Positions 1 to 5,094 of a stretch of 5,094 nucleotides of DNA are shown piece after piece (the first letter of the stretch is position 1; each line of letters starts with the position of its first letter). The stretch is from Bacteroidetes bacterium 4572_114. GTDB lineage: Bacteria; Bacteroidota; Bacteroidia; Bacteroidales; 4484-276. Under the pieces are notes generated by a model that was given only the letters and a program-made list of their open reading frames with translations, searched no databases and was not told the DNA's origin. The translations under genes were made by a program, and so were the position numbers. The stretch is taken from NCBI GenBank assembly GCA_002254335.1, contig NIVA01000243.1, forward strand, positions 1-5,094, given 5' to 3'.

Positions 1-20
1 AAACCCGAAATCTTGTCCTA

Positions 21-1442
21 TCACTCCTGCTCCCGGTGCCGGACCTCAACATCAATATTTGGGAAACCCTTCAGTTTGGCGGCAAGCTTTTCGGCACAAT
101 AAACCGAGCGGTGTTGCCCGCCGGTGCAGCCGAAATTTATCATCAGATTGGTAAAATTCCGCCCACTATAAACTTTTACGCTTTGCGCTACAAGATTGTA
201 TGCCTGATCAACAAAAGCATCCACTTCTTCATACTGTTGCAGATAATCGATCACCTTTTTGTCCATCCCGGTAAGTTTACGGTATTCTTCCAGCCTTCCC
301 GGATTTGGGAGCGCACGGCAATCAAAAACAAAACCGCCACCATTGCCGCTTAGGTCAACAGGGATACCTCGTTTATATGAAAAACTGTTAACCTGTAATT
401 TCAGCGGTGGCAAATTGAATTTCTTTGTCTCGTTCATATTAATAATTTCATTTAGGCAATTCTTCAACTCAGGTATTTCGGTTGTGATTTTTTGGTTGCC
501 CAGCAACCATTTCACATTCTCGATGGCCAGGGGGATACTTTCAAGGAAATGCCCCTTCTTTTCGTAAAGGCCCCTGAAACCGTAAGCACCAAGGGTTTGC
601 AAAATCCTGATCAATGCAAATTTATAGAAGTATGGCCTAAAATCTTGTACACTTTTAAGATTGATTTTTCCGGCCTGCCGGATATAATAACCGATGAGGG
701 TTTCCCTTATTTCAAACGGTACCCTGGCCCTGGCCTGAAATAACAACGAAACCAGGTCGTAGTAAACAGGCCCTTTCCTGCCGCCCTGAAAATCGATAAA
801 ATACATTTTTTGGTTGTGCAACATGATGTTCCTGGCCTGGAAATCGCGATAAACAAACCACGAATTATCGGACGAAAGCAACCCCTCGGCAATTTTCCTG
901 AAATCTTGTTCCAACCGGTATTCGTCAAAAGGTATTTTTGCAAGTTTCAGGAAGTTGTATTTAAAATAGTTCAGGTCCCATAAGTAGGCCTGCCTGTCAA
1001 ATTCGGCTGCCGGCCAGCAAACCGAATAATCAACTGATACCCCTGCCACCATCTGAAACCGTATCAACTCATCAATGACCGATTTATATATTCCGACAAG
1101 TTTTTGGCCAAAGCCCTCCTTTTCCCTGATTTTTGTGATGTGGTCGAACAAAACAATATTGCCAAGGTCTTCCTGCAGATAAGTTTTCATATCAGTGCCC
1201 ACGGCATATATTTCAGGGACATTTAACCCATGCTTTTTAAAATGCCTGCCCAGTTCTATAAATGCCCTGTTTTCGCTTGGGCTGTCGTAATAAGCCCCGA
1301 TAGCTTGATGATGCGGGCCTTTGACCCTGAAATATTTCCTGTAAGATCCCGATCCGGGCAGTAAATTTATCTCCCCGGCCTGTTCTCCTGCCCAGCTTTC
1401 AAAAAGTAACAAAACCGAATTTTCAGCACTCTTGTCCAACAT
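21..1442 (-). CDS. APH-like phosphotransferase fused to a RapZ C-terminal domain
   Basis: A 473-residue two-domain protein that appears intact. Residues about 20-315 form an aminoglycoside-phosphotransferase/choline-kinase-like fold. It has a glycine/serine nucleotide loop near 30-34 (GSGSY), a catalytic loop YRDFQARN (Asp200, Asn205) and a metal-binding IDFQ motif (Asp218). Residues about 345-473 match the C-terminal domain of the RNase adapter RapZ: FDCRALPNPG (374-383), GCTGGQHRSVY (438-448) and VRHRE near the end. In E. coli RapZ this domain senses glucosamine-6-phosphate and presents the sRNA GlmZ to RNase E, but there it is preceded by a P-loop kinase domain, which is absent here. The kinase half resembles AmgK-type sugar kinases of cell-wall recycling, so a role in amino-sugar phosphorylation or sensing is an inference; the true substrate is unknown. 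The ATG at 1440-1442 is the first in frame and sits just below a TAnnTTTG element. The protein is probably cytoplasmic, with no signal peptide or membrane segment. The next gene downstream lies outside the window. Confidence 0.9.
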   Translation of the reverse strand: MLDKSAENSVLLLFESWAGEQAGEINLLPGSGSYRKYFRVKGPHHQAIGAYYDSPSENRAFIELGRHFKKHGLNVPEIYAVGTDMKTYLQEDLGNIVLFDHITKIREKEGFGQKLVGIYKSVIDELIRFQMVAGVSVDYSVCWPAAEFDRQAYLWDLNYFKYNFLKLAKIPFDEYRLEQDFRKIAEGLLSSDNSWFVYRDFQARNIMLHNQKMYFIDFQGGRKGPVYYDLVSLLFQARARVPFEIRETLIGYYIRQAGKINLKSVQDFRPYFYKFALIRILQTLGAYGFRGLYEKKGHFLESIPLAIENVKWLLGNQKITTEIPELKNCLNEIINMNETKKFNLPPLKLQVNSFSYKRGIPVDLSGNGGGFVFDCRALPNPGRLEEYRKLTGMDKKVIDYLQQYEEVDAFVDQAYNLVAQSVKVYSGRNFTNLMINFGCTGGQHRSVYCAEKLAAKLKGFPNIDVEVRHREQE

Positions 1443-1455
1443 AAAATATTTTTTT

Positions 1456-1463
1456 CAAAAGTA
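1456..1463 (-). promoter_or_regulatory. Candidate -7 element for the kinase-RapZ gene
   Basis: Read on the minus strand this is TACTTTTG, a perfect match to the Bacteroidota TAnnTTTG element and identical to the -7 boxes of the two plus-strand promoters here. It ends 13 bases before the ATG at 1442, so the leader would be very short. No good TTTG lies at the expected 19-base spacing; the nearest candidate is about 26 bases away. The call is therefore weaker than the other two promoters. Confidence 0.4.
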
Positions 1464-1569
1464 CATATTTTGAAGGTTCGGCTATACACCAAAAATTTGG
1501 GGCGTAGATTTTTTGAGGCGGTTTTTTTGGGCGGCTGAACCAGGCTTTCCGTTTGTAGTTGTCTCATGC

Positions 1570-1640
1570 CGGCTGGTTTTTGTAGGTGGTACGGGGGCTT
1601 TCGTTCCTCAGCCTCCGCCCACCAACAAAAACTACAGCCG
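1570..1640. repeat. Long imperfect inverted repeat (hairpin), possible dispersed intergenic repeat
   Basis: The left arm at 1571-1589 pairs with the right arm at 1619-1639, with one mismatch and a two-base bulge (GGCTG-GTTTTTGT against ACAAAAACTACAGCC). C1570-G1640 adds one pair. Inside, GGGGGCT at 1593-1599 pairs with AGCCTCC at 1610-1616 with one G-T wobble, closing a loop of about 10 bases. The whole folds as one extended stem-loop of about 70 bases. It does not look like a simple terminator, as no T tract follows on either strand. The base composition, unlike the AT-rich flanks, suggests an inserted repeat unit or MITE/REP-like remnant, but its copy number cannot be seen here. A structured RNA is an alternative. 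Confidence 0.5.
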
Positions 1641-1806
1641 CCATTTAATCCTTGCCGCTTCGTCCCAGGCTCAAACTATTTACTGCAACTAACATCTTAT
1701 CCATTTTTCAGAAGGGAAAATTTTTCTCAAAACAGAATTCGTGCAGCCCCCATTTACATTTGATTAACACAAGCGTTAAACTTCATTAAATTTTCTTTTG
1801 AAATTT

Positions 1807-1836
1807 TTTGAAGATTTAAGGATAATTTTACTTTTG
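1807..1836 (+). promoter_or_regulatory. Bacteroidota-type promoter for the lipoprotein gene
   Basis: A -33 TTTG at 1807-1810 is followed after 18 bases by TACTTTTG at 1829-1836, matching TAnnTTTG, the consensus for the Bacteroidota primary sigma factor. Transcription would start around 1842-1845, giving a leader of about 30 bases that is very AT-rich and lacks a Shine-Dalgarno sequence, as is usual for the phylum. Confidence 0.75.
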
Positions 1837-1875
1837 CGGCAAAGTTTGATGTAAAATTTAAAATCTAAAATAATT

Positions 1876-2571
1876 ATGAAAAGAAGTTTCGTATTATCAC
1901 TAATGTTTGTATTCCTGATTGGGTCATGGTCATGTGTCAACGAATCAAATAATGCATCCAACAATAACCAGGAGAAAGTAGTAAAAAACAAGGAAGCCCA
2001 AAAGCCACCAGCAAAAGAGCAGGCCAAACCACAAAATCAGCAACCCGCACAGCAAGCGGAACAACAACAACAACCTAAACCGCAACCTAAGCAAACAATA
2101 CCAGACAATGCTGAAATTGTAATTGGCAATGAAGTAGGTAATGACCTTGGGGATTTCGACGCTTACGACCCCGACAGCACCCTCCGAAAATTATCTGATA
2201 TGAGGGGGAAACTCACAATGTTAATGTTGTGGAACTCCAAATGCGGACACTGTGTTACCGAAAATCAGAAACATATTGAAACCTATAATCAATACCACGA
2301 CAAGAAGTTTGTGAGCGGCGATGGGTTTGATATTTATTCGATTGCGCTGGATAAAAAACGTACTGAATGGTTAGAACACCTTGATGAGATGAATTATCCC
2401 TGGGAAACAAATGTTTATGTAATAGACAGTTGGAAAGATCGGGATATCAGGTTTTTTGGGATAAAGAATTTACCGGGCACATTTCTGATTGATGAAGATG
2501 GGATTGTTATTGCCAAAAAGTTTACAGCCACCGAATTGAAGAAATTACTTGAAGACCAATTAGAGAAATAA
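1876..2571 (+). CDS. TlpA/thioredoxin-like lipoprotein with CGHC active site
   Basis: A 231-residue exported protein. A basic start (MKR) and a hydrophobic stretch at 5-16 lead to a lipobox-like SWSC, with Cys20 the likely lipidated residue; the residues before it are less canonical than LAGC, so type II signal cleavage is probable but not certain. Residues about 22-76 are a low-complexity Asn, Lys, Gln and Pro-rich linker, presumably a flexible tether from the membrane. From about 80 on is a thioredoxin-fold redoxin domain: LWNSKCGHC with the redox pair Cys123 and Cys126, and the cis-proline loop LPGTFLIDEDG (Pro200). Relatives (TlpA/ResA type) reduce disulfides or haem-maturation partners, or act as envelope thiol-disulfide oxidoreductases. 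The partner here is unknown. The gene has its own promoter and ends 100 bases before rpsT, which has a separate promoter. The exact subfamily is not determined. Confidence 0.9.
   Translation: MKRSFVLSLMFVFLIGSWSCVNESNNASNNNQEKVVKNKEAQKPPAKEQAKPQNQQPAQQAEQQQQPKPQPKQTIPDNAEIVIGNEVGNDLGDFDAYDPDSTLRKLSDMRGKLTMLMLWNSKCGHCVTENQKHIETYNQYHDKKFVSGDGFDIYSIALDKKRTEWLEHLDEMNYPWETNVYVIDSWKDRDIRFFGIKNLPGTFLIDEDGIVIAKKFTATELKKLLEDQLEK
2062..2073 (+). repeat. Short CAA trinucleotide repeat in the lipoprotein linker
   Basis: Four consecutive CAA codons encode Gln63-Gln66 within a longer Gln/Pro-rich stretch. Simple repeats of this kind can change length by slippage without breaking the frame, so the linker length may vary between strains. 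That is an inference. Confidence 0.55.
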
Positions 2572-2590
2572 AAAAAATTCGGGTTGGGTA

Positions 2591-2621
2591 TTTGTTAATT
2601 TAAAAAATAGGTTTACTTTTG
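2591..2621 (+). promoter_or_regulatory. Consensus Bacteroidota promoter for rpsT
   Basis: TTTG at 2591-2594, a 19-base spacer, then TACTTTTG at 2614-2621: an essentially perfect TTTG-N19-TAnnTTTG promoter. The start of transcription is expected near 2627-2630, leaving a leader of about 43 bases before the rpsT ATG. A 9-base inverted repeat (2578-2586 and 2622-2630) brackets the promoter, and AACCCGAAA occurs twice in the leader (2624-2632, 2642-2650). Confidence 0.8.
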
Positions 2622-2671
2622 CAACCCGAAAATTCAAAGGAAACCCGAAAGAAATAAAATTAAGATAAGTA

Positions 2672-2926
2672 ATGGCAAATCATAAATCGGCATTAAAGAG
2701 GATCAGATCGAGCAGGACAAGGCAACTGCGCAACAGGTATTTTGCAAGGACAATGAGGAATGCAATTAAGGAATACAGAGGGCTTGAAGATAAGGGAAAA
2801 GCAACTGAACAGCTTCCAATAATCGTTGCATTGATCGACAAAAATGCCAAGCGGAACGTAATCCATAAGAACAAGGCCGCAAACCTGAAATCGAAATTAA
2901 CAAAGCAACTCAACGCAATGGCCTAA
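2672..2926 (+). CDS. rpsT: 30S ribosomal protein S20
   Basis: An 84-residue, strongly basic protein with the typical S20 start MANHKSALKRIR and the conserved run of Arg/Lys residues (SSRTRQLRNR), then a helical body and a C-terminal segment rich in Lys and Asn (HKNKAANLKSKL). The length agrees with the family (about 80-90 residues). S20 binds the 16S rRNA 5' domain and helix 44 early in assembly of the small subunit. The ATG is followed by the family's conserved Ala-Asn-His, so the start is secure; the upstream sequence is AT-rich without a clear Shine-Dalgarno motif. The gene is a single transcription unit with its own promoter and a strong terminator right behind it. S20 represses its own translation in E. 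coli; whether that holds here cannot be read from the leader. Confidence 0.97.
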   Translation: MANHKSALKRIRSSRTRQLRNRYFARTMRNAIKEYRGLEDKGKATEQLPIIVALIDKNAKRNVIHKNKAANLKSKLTKQLNAMA

Positions 2927-2947
2927 CCACATTGCCACAATAATATT

Positions 2948-2982
2948 AAAAGCCCCTCCGGTACAATTGGAGGGGCTTTTTT
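2948..2982 (+). terminator. Intrinsic terminator after rpsT
   Basis: AAAAGCCCCTCC (2948-2959) pairs perfectly with GGAGGGGCTTTT (2969-2980) around a 9-base loop, giving a 12-bp GC-rich stem that ends in a run of six T (2977-2982). It begins 22 bases after the rpsT stop codon. The A run on the left side may let it work on both strands. Confidence 0.92.
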
Positions 2983-3029
2983 GTTTGTCCCCCTTTCATC
3001 TGTTTTCAAATTGGTTATTTAAATTATCA

Positions 3030-3037
3030 TATTTTTA
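3030..3037 (+). promoter_or_regulatory. Weak candidate -7 element upstream of the Crp/Fnr remnant
   Basis: TATTTTTA resembles TAnnTTTG but lacks the final G. An ATTG at 3010-3013 would be the -33 box with a short 16-base spacer. It lies about 26 bases before the ATG. The match is poor, so this is tentative. A modest purine-rich ribosome binding site, AGAAAGG (3052-3058), stands four bases before the ATG at 3063. Confidence 0.3.
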
Positions 3038-3062
3038 CCGCTTCAAAATTAAGAAAGGTTAG

Positions 3063-3655
3063 ATGAGCGAAAAGATAAAATCACCGAATTGTCAGATTTG
3101 TTCTTTCAAGGATTTATTATTCAGTTCATTAAAAAAGGATGAGTTACATAAATTGAATTCTTGTAAGGAACAATTCTCTTTTAAAAAAGGGGAAGTAGTG
3201 TGCCGTGAAGGTGACCCAATAGAATCGATCATTTATGTGCACCGTGGTTTGATAAAGCTCCATAAGCAGCTATCGAAGACTCTTCCATCTGTTTTATCAC
3301 CAAGGATTGCATCCTCAAAGAGATTCAGGATAATGGTAAATTTGCCCTCGATATCCTTACACGTTTGAGTAAAAGCACCGATGATGTGCTTGAATCTAAA
3401 TTTGCATTAAGCAGTAAAAACCTTCGTGGGAGGATCGCCTATATCCTACTTGATTTTGCCAATAACATTTATAAAAGCAACGAATTTGTATTACCCATTT
3501 CGCGGCGTGAAATTGCCGAACTGATAGACATGCGTACCGAAAACGTGATCCGCATCATGTCTGAATTCCGCAAAGACGGCCTAATAAAGATAAACGGCCA
3601 TATCATCGAGGTCATCAACCCGGAGATGCTGCTGAAGGTCAGTGATGCGGGGTGA
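3063..3655 (+). pseudogene. Crp/Fnr-family transcriptional regulator, broken by an out-of-frame internal deletion
   Basis: The N-terminal part is read from the ATG at 3063 and is recognisable as far as codons near 3269. It has Cys10-x2-Cys13, Cys34 and Cys47, then the start of a cyclic-nucleotide-binding-like barrel (KKGEVVCREGDPIESIIYVHRGLIKLHK). The reading then goes out of register and stops at 3366-3368. In another frame, from about 3269 to 3655, the rest of the family is intact: end of the barrel (AIEDSSICFI), the long dimer helix (FALDILTRLSKS, LRGRIAYILLDFANNIYKS) and the helix-turn-helix (ISRREIAELIDMRTENVIRIMSEFRKDG). Compared with E. coli FNR, about 30-40 residues of the barrel are missing at the joint. 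So a deletion of roughly 100 bases, not a multiple of three, inactivated the gene. The N-terminal cysteines could recall FNR-type iron-sulphur sensing, but their spacing is not the E. coli one. The C-terminal half alone might be made from an internal TTG at 3365, but would lack the sensor domain. Confidence 0.85.
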
Positions 3656-3828
3656 GAGATTTGATACACTTTTACCGAGCAGCATGTTCAATCCTTTTTC
3701 CGGGTACCAGGTTTTTTAAAAACAAATTGCAGGGCCTTGCACAAAAATCGTTTCTTCACCTCCATTTACGCCTCCTTTTTGGATATTGAACCTCCGAAAA
3801 TACGTAAAATTTGGATTCTCTTTGATTA
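3656..3828. other. Non-coding gap between convergent remnants
   Basis: Between the Crp/Fnr remnant and the tail of the ORF6N region I see no convincing gene. A minus-strand 25-codon frame at 3688-3765 starts six bases after an AGGAGG sequence and is rich in Lys and Arg, but it has no family features and such strong Shine-Dalgarno sites are not typical for this genome. No clear terminator hairpin with a T tract serves either convergent gene. Confidence 0.4.
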
Positions 3829-3960
3829 TCGCTTGGCTTTAAACCCTGTTTGTTTACGCTCTCTTTGAACTGTTTCCTGATTATCTTTTTTCAACAGACA
3901 GTTAATAGCTTCAGTAAAAACAAAGGGAGTTACATTGAACTCATCACAAATTGTGATGAG
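3826..3960 (-). pseudogene. Frame-shifted 44-codon tail beside the ORF6N gene
   Basis: Directly after and partly overlapping the end of the ORF6N frame, another minus-strand frame is open for 44 codons with no start codon: it begins LITICDEFNVTPFVFTEA, continues INCLLKKDNQETVQRERKQT and ends GFKAKR. Two readings are possible. It may be the frame-shifted continuation of the ORF6N domain (VTPFVFTEA against the family's PYAFTEQG). Or it may be the C-terminal end of a different small protein; the pattern DEFNVTP-FVFTEAINCLLKK loosely recalls a ribbon-helix-helix DNA-binding or antitoxin helix pair. The charged C-terminus ends at a TAA (3826-3828). I cannot decide between them. Confidence 0.4.
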
Positions 3961-4151
3961 TTAAAAATATTGCCCCATTCATCAGTCGTGAGTTGAAACA
4001 TAAAACGCTCAGGGAAACGTTCCATATTCCTTTTTACTGCTTGATTTAAAATCCTTGTTTCAACTTCGTAAAGTTCAGCAAGGTCAAAATCCAACATCAC
4101 TTTTTGGCCTCTTATTTCATGAATCCTATTTTGGATGACTTGTAATTCCAT
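3930..4151 (-). pseudogene. ORF6N-domain DNA-binding protein, truncated
   Basis: The 73-residue frame starts with the classical ORF6N opening: MELQVIQNRIHEIRGQKVMLD, then DLAELYEVETRILNQAVKRN, ERFPERFMFQLTTDEW and SSQFVMSS. These are the conserved blocks of the ORF6N domain, a DNA-binding module found in phage and plasmid proteins (with KilA-N and BRO relatives) and in many solitary Bacteroidota genes. Family members usually run to more than 150 residues and continue through a block like PYAFTEQG. Here a TAA follows SSM directly. An adjacent frame continues with VTPFVFTEA, which could be that block after a frameshift, after which similarity ends. The gene thus looks cut by a frameshift plus deletion or by recombination. 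It begins only 20 bases after the mnmE stop and could be transcribed by read-through from there. A functional short protein cannot be excluded. Confidence 0.75.
3938..3962. repeat. Perfect 25-base palindrome at the ORF6N break
   Basis: AACTCATCACAA (3938-3949) and TTGTGATGAGTT (3951-3962) are exact inverted copies around a single A at 3950. The element lies within the last codons of the truncated ORF6N frame and 5 bases from its stop codon (3930-3932). No T tract follows on either strand, so it is not an ordinary terminator. It could be an operator-like protein site or a hairpin that promoted a deletion. Confidence 0.75.
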
Positions 4152-4171
4152 GTGGGATTTGGTTTATGCCG

Positions 4172-5094
4172 TTACTTCCCAATACAAAACTTCCCAAAGA
4201 TATTCCCAAGTATTTCATCGGTGGTAACCTCACCGGTAATTTCACCAAGATGGTGCAGGGCTTTGTGGATGTCGATGGCTATTAAATCGGCGGGGATGTT
4301 TTTAGTGAAACCTTCCTCAATATCTTCAATGGATTTCAATGCGTTGGAAAGGGCCTCGTAATGGCGGGCATTGGAAACGATAGTGTTGTCGCTGAACTGT
4401 TCGGTGTTCACCGATTTCAGCAGGCTGTCGGATATCATGGTGATATTTTCCTTACGCTTGGCCGAAATAAAAATGGTCTCCATCTCCACCAGGTCCTTAA
4501 ACCCGTTCGGTGTTTTCACCAGTTGGTCAATCTTATTACCGATAAGTATCACACGCTTTTCGGGGTCTTCGATTAAAGCCTTGTGTTCTTCCAAAATTTC
4601 TTTAACCCGGTTGATATCGCACAACGTAACATCAAAAACAAAGAGGATGATCTTTGCCAGCTTTATTTTTTCCATCGTACGTTCGATGCCAATGTTTTCA
4701 ATCTCGTCTTCCGAAGTCCTGAGGCCGGCAGTATCGATAAACCGGAAGGCCACGCCATCCAGCACAATGGTATCTTCGATGCTATCCCGGGTGGTGCCCG
4801 GTATTTCTGAAACGATGGCCTTTTCCTCCTGCAAAATGGTATTCAATAAAGTGGATTTTCCCACATTTGGCTTCCCGATGATGGCCACAGGGATACCATG
4901 CTTCAATACATTTCCCACCGAAAATGAAACCAACAGGCTGCCAATTTCCTTTTTCAGGTTTTCGAGCAGGGTGTTTATTTTTTTTCTATCGGCAAACTCC
5001 ACATCCTCCTCCGAAAAATCCAGTTCAAGTTATATCAGCGAAGCAAAATTCACAAGCTCGGCCCTTAGTTCCTTTATCTTGTTCGAGAAACCCC
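4172..5094 (-). pseudogene. mnmE: tRNA uridine-5-carboxymethylaminomethyl GTPase MnmE, 3' part, interrupted by an in-frame stop
   Basis: MnmE (formerly TrmE) works with MnmG to place the cmnm5 group on U34 of certain tRNAs. Only the C-terminal two thirds is in the window; the 5' end lies beyond 5094. Numbering from the Val/GTG codon at 5000-5002: helical segment 1-35, G1 GKPNVGKS (43-50), G2 TTRD (70-73), G3 DTAGLR (90-95), G4 NKID (156-159), SAK (180-182), then the helical domain ending FCIGK, with the catalytic Cys of the family's CIGK motif. Upstream of this the frame reads FASLI, TAA, LELDFSEEDVEFADR. Homologues read FASLIELELDFSEEDVEFADR, so a single G-to-T change turned a Glu codon into a stop at 5030-5032. 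Everything else in the frame is intact, implying a recent change or a sequence error. Reinitiation at the GTG (an AGGAGG lies only two bases ahead of it) could give a G-domain protein without the folate-binding N-terminus. Confidence 0.9.
5030..5032 (-). other. mnmE: Premature TAA codon in mnmE
   Basis: On the minus strand the codon is TAA, between ATA (Ile) and CTT (Leu). Twenty codons before it (5033-5092) and ten codons between it and the GTG at 5000-5002 all read as MnmE in the same frame, so this is a pure nonsense substitution with no indel. Other genes in the window also use TAA to stop (the lipoprotein, rpsT), so stop-codon reassignment is not supported. Confidence 0.85.

Larger units (their letters stand above)
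1443..1875. other. 433-base intergenic region between divergent genes
   Basis: The outer parts are AT-rich and hold promoter elements for both flanking genes. The centre, about 1500-1680, is clearly richer in G and C and contains the long hairpin listed separately. A 7-base direct repeat, CCAGGCT, flanks the hairpin at 1540-1546 and 1665-1671. No coding sequence is convincing. Two short minus-strand reading frames (1367-1567, and 1564-1644 with 26 codons) overlap the hairpin or the kinase gene and show no family features. The section 1681-1800 shows nothing I can interpret. Confidence 0.6.

Noticed and set aside
1367..1567. 66-codon minus-strand frame overlapping the start of the kinase-RapZ gene
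   Set aside because: It overlaps the real gene in another frame and runs into the hairpin repeat; no domain, no ribosome binding site, and its composition looks like translated repeat and promoter DNA.
1564..1644. 26-codon minus-strand frame inside the hairpin
   Set aside because: It coincides with the inverted repeat and is best explained by it; no independent evidence of translation.
3365..3368. Programmed frameshift or overlapping two-gene arrangement in the Crp/Fnr locus
   Set aside because: The change of frame happens near 3269, where about 30-40 family residues are missing, so a deletion explains it; there is no slippery sequence at the overlap of the two frames.
3688..3765. 25-codon minus-strand frame preceded by AGGAGG
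   Set aside because: Short, basic and without family features; the Shine-Dalgarno match alone is weak evidence in a genome that otherwise uses AT-rich leaders.
3826..4151. A complete toxin-antitoxin or phage-derived defence unit
   Set aside because: Only one truncated ORF6N domain and an orphan tail are visible; there is no recognisable toxin, integrase or partner gene nearby.
5030..5032. Alternative genetic code or selenocysteine-like recoding of TAA in mnmE
   Set aside because: The lipoprotein and rpsT in the same window end properly at TAA, and TAA is not a known selenocysteine codon.

Overview
The window looks like chromosomal DNA of a Bacteroidota bacterium, possibly Bacteroidales or Marinilabiliales. 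Two strong promoters have the phylum's characteristic form (TTTG, a spacer of about 19 bases, then TAnnTTTG), and leaders are AT-rich with little Shine-Dalgarno sequence. The protein repertoire also fits: a kinase fused to a RapZ C-terminal domain, a TlpA-type lipoprotein with a low-complexity linker, and an ORF6N-domain protein. The lineage is inferred from these traits, not proven.

Left part (1-1442, minus strand): one intact gene for a two-domain protein, an aminoglycoside-phosphotransferase-like kinase followed by a RapZ C-terminal domain. Next comes a 433-base intergenic stretch (1443-1875). It separates this gene from the divergently transcribed lipoprotein gene and holds a long, relatively GC-rich imperfect hairpin (1570-1640) that resembles a dispersed non-coding repeat, followed by the lipoprotein promoter.

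Middle part (1876-2982, plus strand): a thioredoxin-fold lipoprotein with a CGHC active site, then rpsT (ribosomal protein S20) with its own consensus promoter and a clean intrinsic terminator.

Right part (3063-5094): an apparently decaying segment. A Crp/Fnr-family regulator (plus strand) has lost about 30-40 codons of its sensor barrel, out of frame. Convergent to it, an ORF6N-domain gene (minus strand) ends early, beside a perfect 25-base palindrome. The 3' part of mnmE (minus strand, running off the right edge) carries an in-frame TAA where the family has a conserved Glu. Three disrupted genes in about 2 kb is the most notable aspect of the window. It could mean local genome decay, a degraded strain, or (for the mnmE point change only) a sequence error.

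There is no obvious single pathway across the window. The intact genes serve cell-wall or sugar-phosphate signalling (kinase-RapZ, inferred), envelope redox chemistry (lipoprotein) and translation (S20). The broken mnmE would affect tRNA wobble modification. I see no CRISPR array, tRNA, rRNA, complete mobile element or convincing new defence system.
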